A DNA stretch of 64,000 nucleotides from Labrenzia sp. 011 (GTDB lineage Bacteria; Pseudomonadota; Alphaproteobacteria; Rhizobiales; Stappiaceae): positions 16,803 to 80,802 of the forward strand of contig NZ_QCYM01000019.1 of the NCBI RefSeq assembly GCF_003075075.1, written 5' to 3'. Numbering within the stretch: position 1 is the first letter of the stretch; every line of letters begins with the position of its first letter. Made by a program: the position numbers and the translations under genes. A model generated the notes under the pieces. That model worked only from the letters and a program-made list of their open reading frames with translations, was not told the origin of the DNA and ran no database searches. Shown here piece after piece: positions 27,353 to 35,839 of this stretch.

Positions 27353-28768
27353 ATGGCGAAAAAAGATTCCTTCCTCCGGCGCTTTCACCTGGATGACCAC
27401 CTGAAATTCCTTGCCGTTCCGCTCACGCCCTTTGTCCGCGGTTACCGGATTTTCTCCCGGTTCATGTACCGCATCATGCCCAAGGGTCTGTTCACCCGGA
27501 CCTTTCTGATCATCCTTGCACCCATCGTCATCCTCCAGTCGGTCCTGGTCTTCGTCTTCATGGAGCGCCATTATCAGCTGGTCTCGCGCCGGATGTCCGA
27601 AGCGGTGGTCCGGGACATCGCCGCCGTGGTCTTCGTGCTGGAGAATTATCCGCAGGACGCGGACAATCACAAGATCGAGGAGCTCGCCTCGCGCGCCCTG
27701 GGCATGTCGATGTCCGTCATGCCGCTGGAGCCGCTGCCCCCTCCCACGCCGAAACCGTTTTTCGATGTCATCGACCAGCAATTGAGCCTTGCGATCAGCC
27801 AGAAGATCGGCAAGCCCTTCTGGATCGACACGGTCGGCCGCTCCCGCTTTGTCGAAATCCGCATTCAGCTTGCCGATTCCATCCTGAGGATCTTTACCCG
27901 GCGCAGCCAGACCTATGCCTCCAACTCGCATATCTTCCTGGTGTGGATGTTTTCCACCTCACTTGTTCTGGTGCTCGTCGCCCTGCTGTTTCTGCGCAAC
28001 CAGATTCGCCCGATCATCCGGCTGGCGAATGCCGCGGAAGCCTTCGGCCGAGGCCGGCCGGCGGCGAATTTCCGGGCCAGCGGCGCCCGCGAGGTCCGCC
28101 GTGCCAGCCTGGCCTTCATCGACATGCGCCGGCGCATCGAACGGCAGATCGAACAGCGCACCACCATGCTGGCCGGCGTCAGTCACGATCTTCGAACAAT
28201 TCTGACGCGCCTGCGACTGCAGCTCGCCTTTCTGGATGAAACCCCGGAAAGCGATGCCATGCGCAAGGATGTCGACGAGATGAGCCACATGCTGGAGGAC
28301 TATCTCGCCTTCGCCAGCGGCGACGGCGACGAGGAGGTCCAGACGACCGACATCGCGCTTATTCTGGAGGAACTGGAAGAGGAAGCCGAGATCTCGGGCC
28401 ATTCCGTCACGACCCGCATCGACGGACCGCTGGACGCCGAGGTGAGACGCATTTCGATGAAACGCTGCCTCTCCAACCTTGTCACCAACGCCTGCAAATA
28501 CGGCAGCCGGGTGGAAATCTCGGCGGGGATCGAGAGCAACTGGCTTGTGGTCACCATCGACGATGACGGCCCCGGCATTCCCGAAGATCAGCGCGATCTG
28601 GCCTTCCGGGCGTTCCACCGGCTGGATCTGGCCCGCAACCAGGACCAGAGCGGCAGCGGCCTCGGCCTCGCCATCGCCCGCGACATTGCCCGCGGCCACG
28701 GCGGAGAACTCTTCCTTGAGGACAGCCCTCTTGGCGGCCTGAGAACAAGACTGAGGGTTCCGGCGTAG
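27353..28768 (+). CDS. EnvZ-like sensor histidine kinase
   Basis: Partner kinase of the OmpR-type regulator, 471 residues. It has a first membrane helix (about 50-70), a periplasmic region of about 125 residues, a second helix (194-215), a HAMP linker (216-268), a dimerisation/phosphoacceptor helix with His278 (GVSHDLRTILTRLRLQ) and an ATPase domain with NLVTNACKYG, DDDGPGIPEDQ and GSGLGLAIA. The H-box has Ile283 where EnvZ-type kinases have Pro (HDLRTP). The periplasmic part carries a proline run (PLEPLPPPTPKP). The stimulus is unknown; osmotic or envelope sensing is a guess from EnvZ. Confidence 0.94.
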   Translation: MAKKDSFLRRFHLDDHLKFLAVPLTPFVRGYRIFSRFMYRIMPKGLFTRTFLIILAPIVILQSVLVFVFMERHYQLVSRRMSEAVVRDIAAVVFVLENYPQDADNHKIEELASRALGMSMSVMPLEPLPPPTPKPFFDVIDQQLSLAISQKIGKPFWIDTVGRSRFVEIRIQLADSILRIFTRRSQTYASNSHIFLVWMFSTSLVLVLVALLFLRNQIRPIIRLANAAEAFGRGRPAANFRASGAREVRRASLAFIDMRRRIERQIEQRTTMLAGVSHDLRTILTRLRLQLAFLDETPESDAMRKDVDEMSHMLEDYLAFASGDGDEEVQTTDIALILEELEEEAEISGHSVTTRIDGPLDAEVRRISMKRCLSNLVTNACKYGSRVEISAGIESNWLVVTIDDDGPGIPEDQRDLAFRAFHRLDLARNQDQSGSGLGLAIARDIARGHGGELFLEDSPLGGLRTRLRVPA

Positions 28769-28811
28769 AGCCGCCCCCGCTCCCTGGAGGGGCCGCGTTC
28801 AGGCGGGTTCA

Positions 28812-28837
28812 TGAATTCGGGCGATTGCCTGAATTCA
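28812..28837. terminator. Hairpin between convergent kinase and csaA genes
   Basis: TGAATTCGGGC, loop GATT, GCCTGAATTCA: 11-bp stem with one G-U pair in the 86-base convergent gap. It could act as a terminator in both directions, although there is no T-run. Confidence 0.45.
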
Positions 28838-28854
28838 ATCCGACGCGACAGGCT

Positions 28855-29196
28855 TCAAAAAAGCCGTCCGCCGATCGGCACGTCCCTGTCCGGGGTCAGC
28901 AGGACCACGTTCCCGTCCGCGTCTGGCACGCCGAGGGTGAGCACTTCCGACATGACCGGGCCGATCTGGCGCGGCGGGAAATTGACCACCGCCATGACCA
29001 GTTTGCCCACAAGCGTGTCCGGTGTGTAATGCGTCGTGATCTGCGCGGAGGTCTTCCGGATGCCGATATCGGGGCCGAAATCGATCCGCATCTTGTAGGC
29101 AGGCTTGCGCGCCTCGGGAAAGACCTCGGCTTCGACAATTCGGCCGACGCGCACATCCACTTTCATGAAATCGTCGAAACTGATCGGGTCGCTCAC
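28855..29196 (-). CDS. csaA: tRNA-binding protein CsaA-like
   Basis: A small OB-fold protein (113 residues) of the CsaA family, homologous to the C-terminal domain of methionyl-tRNA synthetase; CsaA binds tRNA and has been reported to have export-chaperone activity. The full family pattern is seen: DFMKVDVRVGRIVEAE, RIDFGPDIGIRKTSAQIT, the substrate-pocket MAVVNFPPRQIGPVMSEVL and the C-terminal LLTPDRDVPIGGRLF. The GTG at 29196 (GGAG 9 bases upstream) is taken. An ATG ten codons earlier would place the start inside a perfect palindrome. Confidence 0.88.
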   Translation of the reverse strand: MSDPISFDDFMKVDVRVGRIVEAEVFPEARKPAYKMRIDFGPDIGIRKTSAQITTHYTPDTLVGKLVMAVVNFPPRQIGPVMSEVLTLGVPDADGNVVLLTPDRDVPIGGRLF

Positions 29197-29216
29197 GGAA
29201 CAATTCTCCAGATTCG

Positions 29217-29245
29217 CCCCGGTCATGAGGACCTCATGACCGGGG
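29217..29245. repeat. Perfect 29-bp palindrome between csaA and the TetR gene
   Basis: CCCCGGTCATGAGG, one central A, CCTCATGACCGGGG: 14-bp arms without a mismatch. It lies 21-49 bases before the csaA GTG start and about 75 bases after the TetR gene on the same strand. As RNA it would make a stable hairpin; as DNA it could be an operator. No T-run follows. Confidence 0.7.
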
Positions 29246-29319
29246 CAACATTGATCGGTGCTGCATTCAGGCGCGCGAGCATGCCCGCAGGGCGGGCCTT
29301 TCGCAAGTCCGCGGGTGCA

Positions 29320-30018
29320 TCAGGCCCCGGCGGGGGCTTTGTCGCTCAGATCGGGTTCCCCGTCATCTTCGTCAGCCCGGGGTCTCCGACGGGCAGGGCG
29401 GTCCGAGATCCGCTTCAGGAGCGACCTCACACCTTTGGCCGCCCGTTCCAGACCATTGAGACGCTTCATGAAGGAGCCTCCCTTGTCCAGCTCCTTGTCG
29501 AGCCGCGCCATGGTGCGGGGCATGCCTTCGTCGTCCTCCTCCAGCCAGACGCCGACCACACGGGCAAAGGCCACCGCCAGTCCCTGGGCGACGATGGTCG
29601 CCTTCACTCCGGAGACATCGATTCCGGCGGCAATCAGCATCCACTTCTGCGAGCGGACTTCCAGTCGGTTGAAATCGAGCGCCAGCGCCGGATCGTGCCG
29701 TGCCGCCACATGCAGCGCCCGGACCGCCTCCTTGTGCGCCGCCAGAACATCGATGCGTGTCATCAGAACGTCGAACAACCGGTCGCGCGGCGGCTGATCG
29801 CCCATGTCCTCGTCCACCCCGTCAAGAACCGCGGTGTCGATCTTCTCCGTGAAGGCGGCGACAAGCTGAAGTTTCGAGGCAAAAGCACTGCGCATGTCGG
29901 AAAGCTTCACCTTCGCCGCCGCGGCAATCATCGGCAGGGAAACATCTTCGTAGGGATGCTCGGACAACAGGTCCAGGAACGTCTGGAGGATTTTCTGCCT
30001 GGTCTTTGCGGTTGCCAT
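29320..30018 (-). CDS. TetR-family transcriptional regulator
   Basis: A 232-residue protein with a TetR-like N-terminal HTH (KILQTFLDLLSEHPYEDVSLPMIAAAAKV, given here as consecutive helices 1-3; recognition segment VKLSDMRSAFASKLQLV) and a helical ligand-binding/dimer domain. The C-terminus (about 190-232) is a basic then acidic tail (KRISDRPARRRPRADEDDGE), unusual for TetR proteins. The ATG at 30018 has GGAG 8 bases upstream; the frame runs further up without a plausible start. It is divergent from the YciE-like gene, but the stress promoter between them points away from it. Confidence 0.82.
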   Translation of the reverse strand: MATAKTRQKILQTFLDLLSEHPYEDVSLPMIAAAAKVKLSDMRSAFASKLQLVAAFTEKIDTAVLDGVDEDMGDQPPRDRLFDVLMTRIDVLAAHKEAVRALHVAARHDPALALDFNRLEVRSQKWMLIAAGIDVSGVKATIVAQGLAVAFARVVGVWLEEDDEGMPRTMARLDKELDKGGSFMKRLNGLERAAKGVRSLLKRISDRPARRRPRADEDDGEPDLSDKAPAGA

Positions 30019-30136
30019 GACGCGCTCTCCAATGTGTCGGTCCCTGAAAGATAGGAGACCTGAGCGCAAGTGAAAAGGGTGGCACCGTGCCGCGGAACCC
30101 CGGCGTTCGGCCCCGGGCATTCTTCGCAGGCCGCCG

Positions 30137-30162
30137 GAACCGAAACGGCGTCCGCTGCGTTG
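30137..30162 (+). promoter_or_regulatory. EcfG-type (general stress) promoter of the YciE-like gene
   Basis: GGAAC (30137-30141), 17 bases, CGTT (30159-30162) is an exact match to the alphaproteobacterial EcfG consensus GGAAC-N16/17-CGTT. It points toward the YciE-like gene, whose start is 137 bases downstream. A second GGAAC at about 30100 lacks a correctly spaced CGTT. Confidence 0.72.
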
Positions 30163-30298
30163 ACCTCCTGAAGGCTGCAGCCCGGCCGGACATCCCGCGC
30201 TCCCGCCACGGTCGCGGCGACCGCCGCCGGGTCGCAGCCTTTCCGCCATCGCCCGTCAAAACGGCGACCGTCAGACAAAACCTGAGGAAACACATCTC

Positions 30299-30772
30299 AT
30301 GAAAACGCTTTCTGATGCATTCGAACACACGCTGCAGGACATCTACTACGCCGAACAGCAGCTTGCGAAAGCCATGCCGAAGCTGCAGGACGCGGCCAAC
30401 GGCAAGAAACTCAAGGACGCGATCGGCGATCACCTTGAGGAGACCAGAACCCAGGTCAAGACGCTCGAGCAGGTTTTCAAGTCGATCGGCAAGAAGGCTT
30501 CCGGGGAAAAATGCGATGCGATCGAAGGCCTTCTGAAGGAGACCGACGGCATCCTCGAGGAAGCCAGCGGCACCGCGAAGAATGCCGCGCTTGTCGCCGC
30601 CTGTCAGGCTGTCGAGCACTACGAGATCGCCCGCTACGGAACCCTGCGTGAATGGGCGAAGGTGCTCGGCCACGACGAGGCGCACGACCTCCTGTCCGGC
30701 ATTCTCGACCAGGAAAAGGCCGCCAACAGCAAGCTGACAGGTCTGGCGGTCTCCGCCATCAACGAGCAGTAG
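30299..30772 (+). CDS. YciE/YciF-like ferritin-fold stress protein (DUF892)
   Basis: A 157-residue four-helix-bundle protein. The family's opening is recognisable (LSDAFEHTLQDIYYAEQQLAKAMPKL), as are the later helices GDHLEETRTQVKTLEQVFKSIG and CQAVEHYEIARYGTLREWAKVLG. The Glu and His residues in them (E19, E48, E106-H107-E109 region) match the positions of a dinuclear metal site in this ferritin-like fold. Members are commonly induced by osmotic or general stress, which fits the EcfG promoter upstream. GAGG lies 11 bases before the ATG. The enzymatic activity is unproven. Confidence 0.9.
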   Translation: MKTLSDAFEHTLQDIYYAEQQLAKAMPKLQDAANGKKLKDAIGDHLEETRTQVKTLEQVFKSIGKKASGEKCDAIEGLLKETDGILEEASGTAKNAALVAACQAVEHYEIARYGTLREWAKVLGHDEAHDLLSGILDQEKAANSKLTGLAVSAINEQ

Positions 30773-30783
30773 GCTCCTGCCGT

Positions 30784-30818
30784 GAGGGCGAAGCGCGCGT
30801 TCGGCGCGCGCTTCCCTC
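30784..30818. terminator. Bidirectional terminator hairpin between the YciE-like gene and proC
   Basis: GAAGCGCGCG, loop TTCGG, CGCGCGCTTC is a perfect 10-bp stem (30790-30814) extended by GAGG/CCTC. It lies in the 110-base convergent gap. A long GC stem is present, but a T-tract is lacking on either strand. Confidence 0.6.
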
Positions 30819-30882
30819 CCCGACTGCAAACACTTAAGTCCTGTAAGGATTTCCGGTGGGGAAGAGTCCCATCCGGCCTGGC

Positions 30883-31701
30883 TCAGCCCGCCAGCTCTCT
30901 CGCCCGCTTGACCGCCGCCGCGACGGCTTCGGTCATCACCGGCTGCAAACCGTCCGCCCCCATAAGAACGTCAAGCGCGGCTGCGGTCGTGCCGTTCGGG
31001 CTGGTGACATTCTTGCGGAGAACCGAAGGATGCTCGCCGGAACGATGCATAAGCTCGCCCGCGCCGCAAACCGTGGCAACGGCAAGCTCCTCGGCTATTT
31101 CAGCCGGCAGTCCCGCCTGCCTGCCGGCTTCGCTCAGGGCCTCGGCTAGATAGAACACATAGGCCGGACCGGATCCGCTGACGCCGGTGACCAGATCGAT
31201 CTGATCCTCGCTCTCCAGCCAGACCACCCTGCCGATCGCACTCATAAGCCGGGTGACGTCCTTCTTGCTCTCCTCGGAGACCGCCGCTGTCGGATAGACT
31301 GCGGTAATGCCCCGTTTGACCATCGCCGGCGTGTTCGGCATGCAACGGCAGACCGGCACTGTGCCGAAGGCCGCTTCGAACCTGGAGACCGGTGTCCCGG
31401 CGGCAACCGACAGGACAAGCGTGTCGGAGGCCACCGCCGATGTCAGGGACGGCAGCACGGCATCCATCATCTGCGGCTTGACCGCGATGAGGACCATACC
31501 CGCGCGCAGGTCCACCGGCATGGCGGTTACATGCCGTATGCCGTGTTCCTTCAGAAGCGCATCCATTTCATCGGACAGATGCGGATCGCACACCATGAGA
31601 GCGGACGCATCTATCCCGTCCGCCACCCAGCCTGACAGCATCGCCCCCCCCATCTTGCCGGCTCCGACAAGAACGAAGGGCCTTTCCCTTGAAAAACTCA
31701 T
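30883..31701 (-). CDS. proC: Pyrroline-5-carboxylate reductase
   Basis: Last step of proline synthesis: NAD(P)H reduction of pyrroline-5-carboxylate. The 272 residues have the Rossmann motif VGAGKMGGAML near the N-terminus and the family signature around GVSGSGPAYVFYLAEAL. A C-terminal dimerisation segment TSPNGTTAAALDVL matches the conserved ProC motif. Its ATG overlaps the stop of the YbjN-like gene by 4 bases (ATGA), so the two are translationally coupled. Confidence 0.96.
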   Translation of the reverse strand: MSFSRERPFVLVGAGKMGGAMLSGWVADGIDASALMVCDPHLSDEMDALLKEHGIRHVTAMPVDLRAGMVLIAVKPQMMDAVLPSLTSAVASDTLVLSVAAGTPVSRFEAAFGTVPVCRCMPNTPAMVKRGITAVYPTAAVSEESKKDVTRLMSAIGRVVWLESEDQIDLVTGVSGSGPAYVFYLAEALSEAGRQAGLPAEIAEELAVATVCGAGELMHRSGEHPSVLRKNVTSPNGTTAAALDVLMGADGLQPVMTEAVAAAVKRARELAG

Positions 31702-32198
31702 GCTTCTCCCGCGGTTTCGAACAAGGCCGTATCCATGGCCTGGGAGGCAGAGTGACCGGCCCAGACGACGAACTGGAAGGCTTGATAGAAACGCTCGCAG
31801 TTTTCAAGCGCATTTGTCAGCATGGCCTCGATCTGCGCCGAAGAGGCTTCCGCTCCGCCGGCCAGAACCAGAGACTGGCGGAACATGATCACGTTCTCCT
31901 TGTGCCAGAGATCGAAGTGCCCCATCCAGAGCTGCTCGTTCACCAGCGCCAGCAATCGGATGATTTCCGTCTTGCGCGGTTCCGTGACCTTGAGGTCGAA
32001 GGCACAGGCAAGATGCAGCGCCTCCACTTCCTCCATCCAGGAGAAGGAGACGTGATAGTCGCACCAGCTGCCGCCGAGGGAAATGGTGATCTCGTCCTCG
32101 TCCGACCGTTCGAAGGTCCAGTCGTTCAGGGCAGCAACGGTTTCTATGGTGTCAACGGGATTGCCAGGTCGCTCGAATTCGATCTCGATGAGGCTCAT
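31698..32198 (-). CDS. YbjN domain-containing protein
   Basis: A 166-residue cytosolic protein of the YbjN family, which adopts a type III secretion chaperone-like fold. Typical stretches are WTFERSDEDEITISLGG, YHVSFSWMEEVEALHLACAFDL and LLALVNEQLWMGHFDLWHKENVIMFR. In Hyphomicrobiales it is commonly found directly before proC, as here with a 4-base overlap. The ATG at 32198 has GGGAG 8-9 bases upstream. The molecular function is not settled; E. coli YbjN affects motility and stress traits. Confidence 0.88.
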   Translation of the reverse strand: MSLIEIEFERPGNPVDTIETVAALNDWTFERSDEDEITISLGGSWCDYHVSFSWMEEVEALHLACAFDLKVTEPRKTEIIRLLALVNEQLWMGHFDLWHKENVIMFRQSLVLAGGAEASSAQIEAMLTNALENCERFYQAFQFVVWAGHSASQAMDTALFETAGEA

Positions 32199-32543
32199 GA
32201 TGCCTACTCCCTTCCGAGCCGGGGCCGAATACCCGATCAGGAAAACCGGGCGGACCGCCGGGAAATGTCCCATGCCGGAGGAGCAAAACGCATCCCTTTG
32301 TGGCTCTAGAAGAGAACCGGTTCCGTCTTGCTCCGACGAATCCCTGTTATCGATGAGTATAGGAGCAGGAATGATTCAAGGGATACCTACCCTTTCTGCC
32401 CGCAAAGCCGAATCTTGTGGACGACTCAGAGCCAATTTTCATCACACTGCTCAAAAACAACGCAATCCCGCCAGCCGCTTCCGTCGCGTCTCTGTCATGA
32501 ACTGTGAACAGAAATCGCCCGGCAGCAGACCGGCGGACCGCCT
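32199..32543. other. 345-bp intergenic region
   Basis: Lies between the ubiK-like gene and the YbjN-proC operon, both on the minus strand. It contains the 10-bp palindrome GAACCGGTTC at about 32317-32326. On the minus strand there is a TATACT with a TTGAAT 12 bases upstream, too close for a standard promoter. I found no convincing gene or RNA. Confidence 0.5.
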
Positions 32544-32810
32544 TCAGGCGTCCTTGCCACCGGCAGAACCGGATTTTTCAAGCTTGGCGAGCCGTGATTC
32601 GAGATCCTCGACCTTGTCGAGTGCACGCACGGCCATCTCCTTGACGGCTTCATGCTCTTCCCGCGACACCATGTCCATGTCCGAAAGGAAGCGTTCGGCC
32701 TGGGCCCTGAACGCGGTTTCCACTTCCCGGCGCGCCCCTTGGGCAACTCCGGCGGCGTCGGTCATCAGCTTGGCGAAATCATCGAGAATACGGTTCGGGC
32801 CCTGGGTCAT
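32544..32810 (-). CDS. ubiK: Ubiquinone accessory factor UbiK-like (BMFP domain)
   Basis: An 88-residue coiled-coil protein of the BMFP/UbiK family. Enterobacterial UbiK binds UbiJ and helps the soluble ubiquinone-synthesis complex under oxic conditions. It opens with NRILDDFAKLMTDAAGVAQGARRE, written here as the amphipathic membrane-binding helix, and ends with a heptad coil (MAVRALDKVEDLESRLAKLE). The start at 32810 has a strong Shine-Dalgarno (AAGGAGG); the longer frame upstream is not needed. It is divergent from lgt. The UbiK role in this lineage is by family only. Confidence 0.85.
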   Translation of the reverse strand: MTQGPNRILDDFAKLMTDAAGVAQGARREVETAFRAQAERFLSDMDMVSREEHEAVKEMAVRALDKVEDLESRLAKLEKSGSAGGKDA

Positions 32811-32978
32811 CAGACCCTCCTTGGTCAGCAACAGACTTACACCGAAGAGGTATGTGGGAATGGCCTGAACTTCAAGAACCAATTCCACCCGCCCGCTTGA
32901 CGGATCGAGCAGGATCGCGCATGCGTTGCCCCGGGTTCTGCCCTGCCCTTTCGGGACAGATCTAAAGAAGGTTATGCC

Positions 32979-33812
32979 GTGCCGCCCTTACTCGTCCTGC
33001 CCTTTCCGGCCATCGATCCGGTCATCATCGAATTCGGCCCTTTCGCCCTGCGCTGGTATGCACTGGCCTATATCGTCGGCATCCTTCTGGCCTGGCGGTA
33101 CATGCGTGCGCTCGTTCTCGACCACCGGCTCTGGGGCAGCGTCGGCAGGCCGTCGCCGGCCGAGCTTGACGATTTCGTTCTGTGGGGCACGCTCGGCATC
33201 ATCATCGGCGGCCGGCTCGGCTATGTGCTCTTCTACAACCCGGCCTATTATCTCGCCAATCCGGGCGAGGCGCTTGCGATCTGGACCGGCGGAATGTCCT
33301 TCCACGGCGGCTTCGCCGGCACGGTGATCGCCATGGGCCTGTTCGCCTGGCGGCGGGGCCTGTCCCTGTGGACCCTGTTCGATCTTGCCGGCTGCGCCGC
33401 CCCGATCGGACTGTTCTTCGGACGGATCGCCAATTTCATCAATTCGGAATTGTGGGGCCGCCCGTCAGATGTGGCCTGGGCCGTCGTCTTTCCCAATGGC
33501 GGCCCCGAGCCGCGTCATCCCAGCCAGCTCTATGAAGCCGCGCTGGAGGGCATTGTCCTGTTCCTGGTGCTGCGCCTTCTCAGCCACCGTTTCAGGCTTC
33601 TGAAGAAGCCCGGGTTCCTCGCCGGCGCCTTTGCCGCCGGTTACGGCATTGCCCGTTCGATCTCGGAACTTTTCAGGGTTCCCGATGCCCATATCGGCTA
33701 TCTGGGCGGCTTTTTCACCATGGGCATGCTGCTGTCGCTGCCGATGATCCTGGCCGGACTGGCCGTCATGGTCTGGGCCGGGTCCCGCAAGCCGGCCGCA
33801 ACGGCCCGGTGA
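32979..33812 (+). CDS. lgt: Prolipoprotein diacylglyceryl transferase
   Basis: First enzyme of lipoprotein maturation; it moves diacylglycerol from phosphatidylglycerol to the lipobox Cys. The 277-residue membrane protein has the family signature [17 protein letters not shown] and the catalytic-His segment MSFHGGFAG, with seven hydrophobic helices. It starts at a GTG (32979) with AAGAAGG 7 bases upstream; an out-of-frame ATG just before it is not used. The next gene begins 4 bases after its stop, so the two are cotranscribed. Confidence 0.96.
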   Translation: MPPLLVLPFPAIDPVIIEFGPFALRWYALAYIVGILLAWRYMRALVLDHRLWGSVGRPSPAELDDFVLWGTLGIIIGGRLGYVLFYNPAYYLANPGEALAIWTGGMSFHGGFAGTVIAMGLFAWRRGLSLWTLFDLAGCAAPIGLFFGRIANFINSELWGRPSDVAWAVVFPNGGPEPRHPSQLYEAALEGIVLFLVLRLLSHRFRLLKKPGFLAGAFAAGYGIARSISELFRVPDAHIGYLGGFFTMGMLLSLPMILAGLAVMVWAGSRKPAATAR

Positions 33813-33816
33813 CGCC

Positions 33817-34911
33817 ATGCCGTCCCTTTCCCTGAAAGACAGGATCAAGGCGCGCATCGCCGCCGACGGCCCTCTTTCGGTCGCCCGTTACATGTCGATC
33901 TGCCTCGCGGACCCCGAAGCCGGCTACTACATGACCCGCGAGCCTTTCGGCACGGGCGGCGATTTCGTCACCGCCCCGGAAGTCAGCCAGATGTTCGGCG
34001 AGCTGATCGGCGCGTCCTGCCTGTCCGCCCATGAGGCCATGGGGGCTCCCGACCGGTTTCAGCTCGTGGAACTCGGCCCCGGCCGCGGCACCCTGATGGC
34101 AGATCTGCTGCGCATGGCCGCCCTGCGCCCGTCCTTCATCGAGGCCGCCTGTCTGAATCTCGTCGAAACCAGCCCGCGATTGCGGAAAATCCAGGAAGAG
34201 ACCCTGGCGGGATCACCGCTCCGGCCTGAATTCCGGACCAGAGTCGCGGATATCCCCGATGGTCCGCTCATCCTGGTCGCCAATGAATTCTTCGATGCTT
34301 TGCCCATCCATCAGTTCGTGAAAACCGCGGACGGCTGGCGCGAGCGGGAGATCGGCCTTTCGGCGGATGGGGACCTCATCTTCGGTGCCGGGGCCGCCAG
34401 GCTCCCGGAAGACGCCATCCCCGCCCGGATTGCCGGCTCCGCGGAAGGAACCATCGTCGAAACCCAGCCGGCCGCCAATGCCATCGCCGAGGAGATCGGC
34501 GCGCGTCTGGCCGCTCAGGGCGGCGTCGCGCTCTTTATTGACTACGGCTACCTGAAAACAGCTCCCGGCGACACGCTTCAGGCCCTTTACAGGCATCGCT
34601 TCGACGATGTTCTCGCCCATCCCGGCGACGCGGATCTCACGGCGCATGTGAATTTCGAGGCCCTGGCGGCGGCCGCCGTGCGGGGCGGCGCAAAGGCTCT
34701 CCCGCCCATGGCCCAGGGGGATTTTCTGCTGCGGACCGGACTGCTGGAACGGGCCGGCGCCCTGGGCGCCGGAAAGGCGCCCGAAGACCAGGAGGCAATC
34801 CGCGATGCGGTCGAACGTCTGGCGGCACCAGCCGGCATGGGCGAGCTTTTCAAGGTTCTGGCGGTAACGGGCACAGGAATATCGTTCCTGCCGTTTGACA
34901 GCGCAGCCTGA
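33817..34911 (+). CDS. Class I SAM-dependent methyltransferase (MidA/NDUFAF7 family)
   Basis: A 364-residue cytosolic methyltransferase. The mitochondrial homologue NDUFAF7 dimethylates an arginine of complex I subunit NDUFS2, so the bacterial protein may act on NuoD; that is inferred from the family. The SAM-binding loop is LVELGPGRGTLMADLLR, and the other family motifs are LVETSPRLR, ANEFFDALPIHQF and FIDYGYLK. It follows lgt after 4 bases and sits in front of pgeF, an order common in related genomes. Confidence 0.92.
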   Translation: MPSLSLKDRIKARIAADGPLSVARYMSICLADPEAGYYMTREPFGTGGDFVTAPEVSQMFGELIGASCLSAHEAMGAPDRFQLVELGPGRGTLMADLLRMAALRPSFIEAACLNLVETSPRLRKIQEETLAGSPLRPEFRTRVADIPDGPLILVANEFFDALPIHQFVKTADGWREREIGLSADGDLIFGAGAARLPEDAIPARIAGSAEGTIVETQPAANAIAEEIGARLAAQGGVALFIDYGYLKTAPGDTLQALYRHRFDDVLAHPGDADLTAHVNFEALAAAAVRGGAKALPPMAQGDFLLRTGLLERAGALGAGKAPEDQEAIRDAVERLAAPAGMGELFKVLAVTGTGISFLPFDSAA

Positions 34912-35064
34912 TCCCCTCAAGGATCACTCTCTGCGCAACCGAATCCTGCCGGGAGCAGTCTTCGTTGAAGGTACCCTGCAATGCCCCGTGTCTTGAGAAC
35001 GATCCGCTTGTCCGCTGTCGTGCGGTTTCACCTGAAAGCTGTTTGATCCCCTCTGGAGATCCAC

Positions 35065-35829
35065 ATGAAAATTGAAGCAGACCCATTGAAGCTTCCGGGC
35101 CTGAGGCACGGCTTCTTCACCCGCCGGGGCGGCATCTCGCAGGGCATCTACGAGAGCCTCAATATCGGTCTGGGATCGGACGACGAGCGCGACAGGATTC
35201 TGGAGAATCGCAAGCGGGTGGCAGGAACACTCGGGGTTGGCCCGGAAACCCTTCTGTCTCCCTATCAGATTCATTCGGCCGATGTGATCACGCTCGACGG
35301 CCCCTGGCCGCAGGACGCCGGACGCAAGGCCGATGCGCTCGTCACCGCCACTCCGGGGCTTGCGGTCGGCATTCTGACGGCCGACTGCGGCCCGGTTCTC
35401 TTCGCGGACCCCACAGCGCGGGTCGTCGGCGCCGCCCATGCGGGATGGAAGGGCGCCATATCCGGCATCCTCGACAATACGGTCACCGCCATGGAAGCAC
35501 TGGGGGCTTCACGAGACAGGATCGTCGCTGTCCTCGGCCCGGCCATATCCCGGCAGGCCTATGAGGTCGGCCCGGAGTTCCATGACCGTTTCGTTCAGCA
35601 GGCGGCAGACAACGCCCGCTATTTCCAGCCGTCCGGACGCGACGGTCATTTCATGTTCGACCTGCCCGCCTTCATCAGGGACAGGCTGGAGCAGCTGGGC
35701 CTCGGCCAGGTGGCGGACCTTGGCCTTTGCACCTATGGTGACGAGGCTCGGTTTTTCTCCTACCGTCGCACCACCCACCGCAATGAACCGGATTATGGCC
35801 GCCAGATCAGCGCCATCGTTCTGACCTAG
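35065..35829 (+). CDS. pgeF: Purine nucleoside phosphorylase YfiH/PgeF family (multicopper-oxidase-like)
   Basis: A 254-residue enzyme of the former DUF152 'laccase-domain' family. Members phosphorolyse purine nucleosides and, in E. coli, correct peptidoglycan precursors carrying Ser in place of Ala. The zinc-site residues are in place: TADCGPVLFADP (Cys) and AAHAGWKGAISGILDNTV (His), with an N-terminal His in PYQIHSADV. The start has GGAG 8 bases upstream. It is 10 bases before the M24 gene. Confidence 0.92.
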   Translation: MKIEADPLKLPGLRHGFFTRRGGISQGIYESLNIGLGSDDERDRILENRKRVAGTLGVGPETLLSPYQIHSADVITLDGPWPQDAGRKADALVTATPGLAVGILTADCGPVLFADPTARVVGAAHAGWKGAISGILDNTVTAMEALGASRDRIVAVLGPAISRQAYEVGPEFHDRFVQQAADNARYFQPSGRDGHFMFDLPAFIRDRLEQLGLGQVADLGLCTYGDEARFFSYRRTTHRNEPDYGRQISAIVLT

Positions 35830-35839
35830 GGAGATACCC

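Noticed and set aside
29197..29226. ATG at 29226 as start of csaA
   Set aside because: It lies inside the perfect 29-bp palindrome and adds ten residues not typical of CsaA; the GTG at 29196 has a well-spaced GGAG.
32340..32390. Sigma-32-like or sigma-70 promoter for YbjN-proC (TTGAAT...TATACT)
   Set aside because: The spacing of 12 bases is too short for either consensus.
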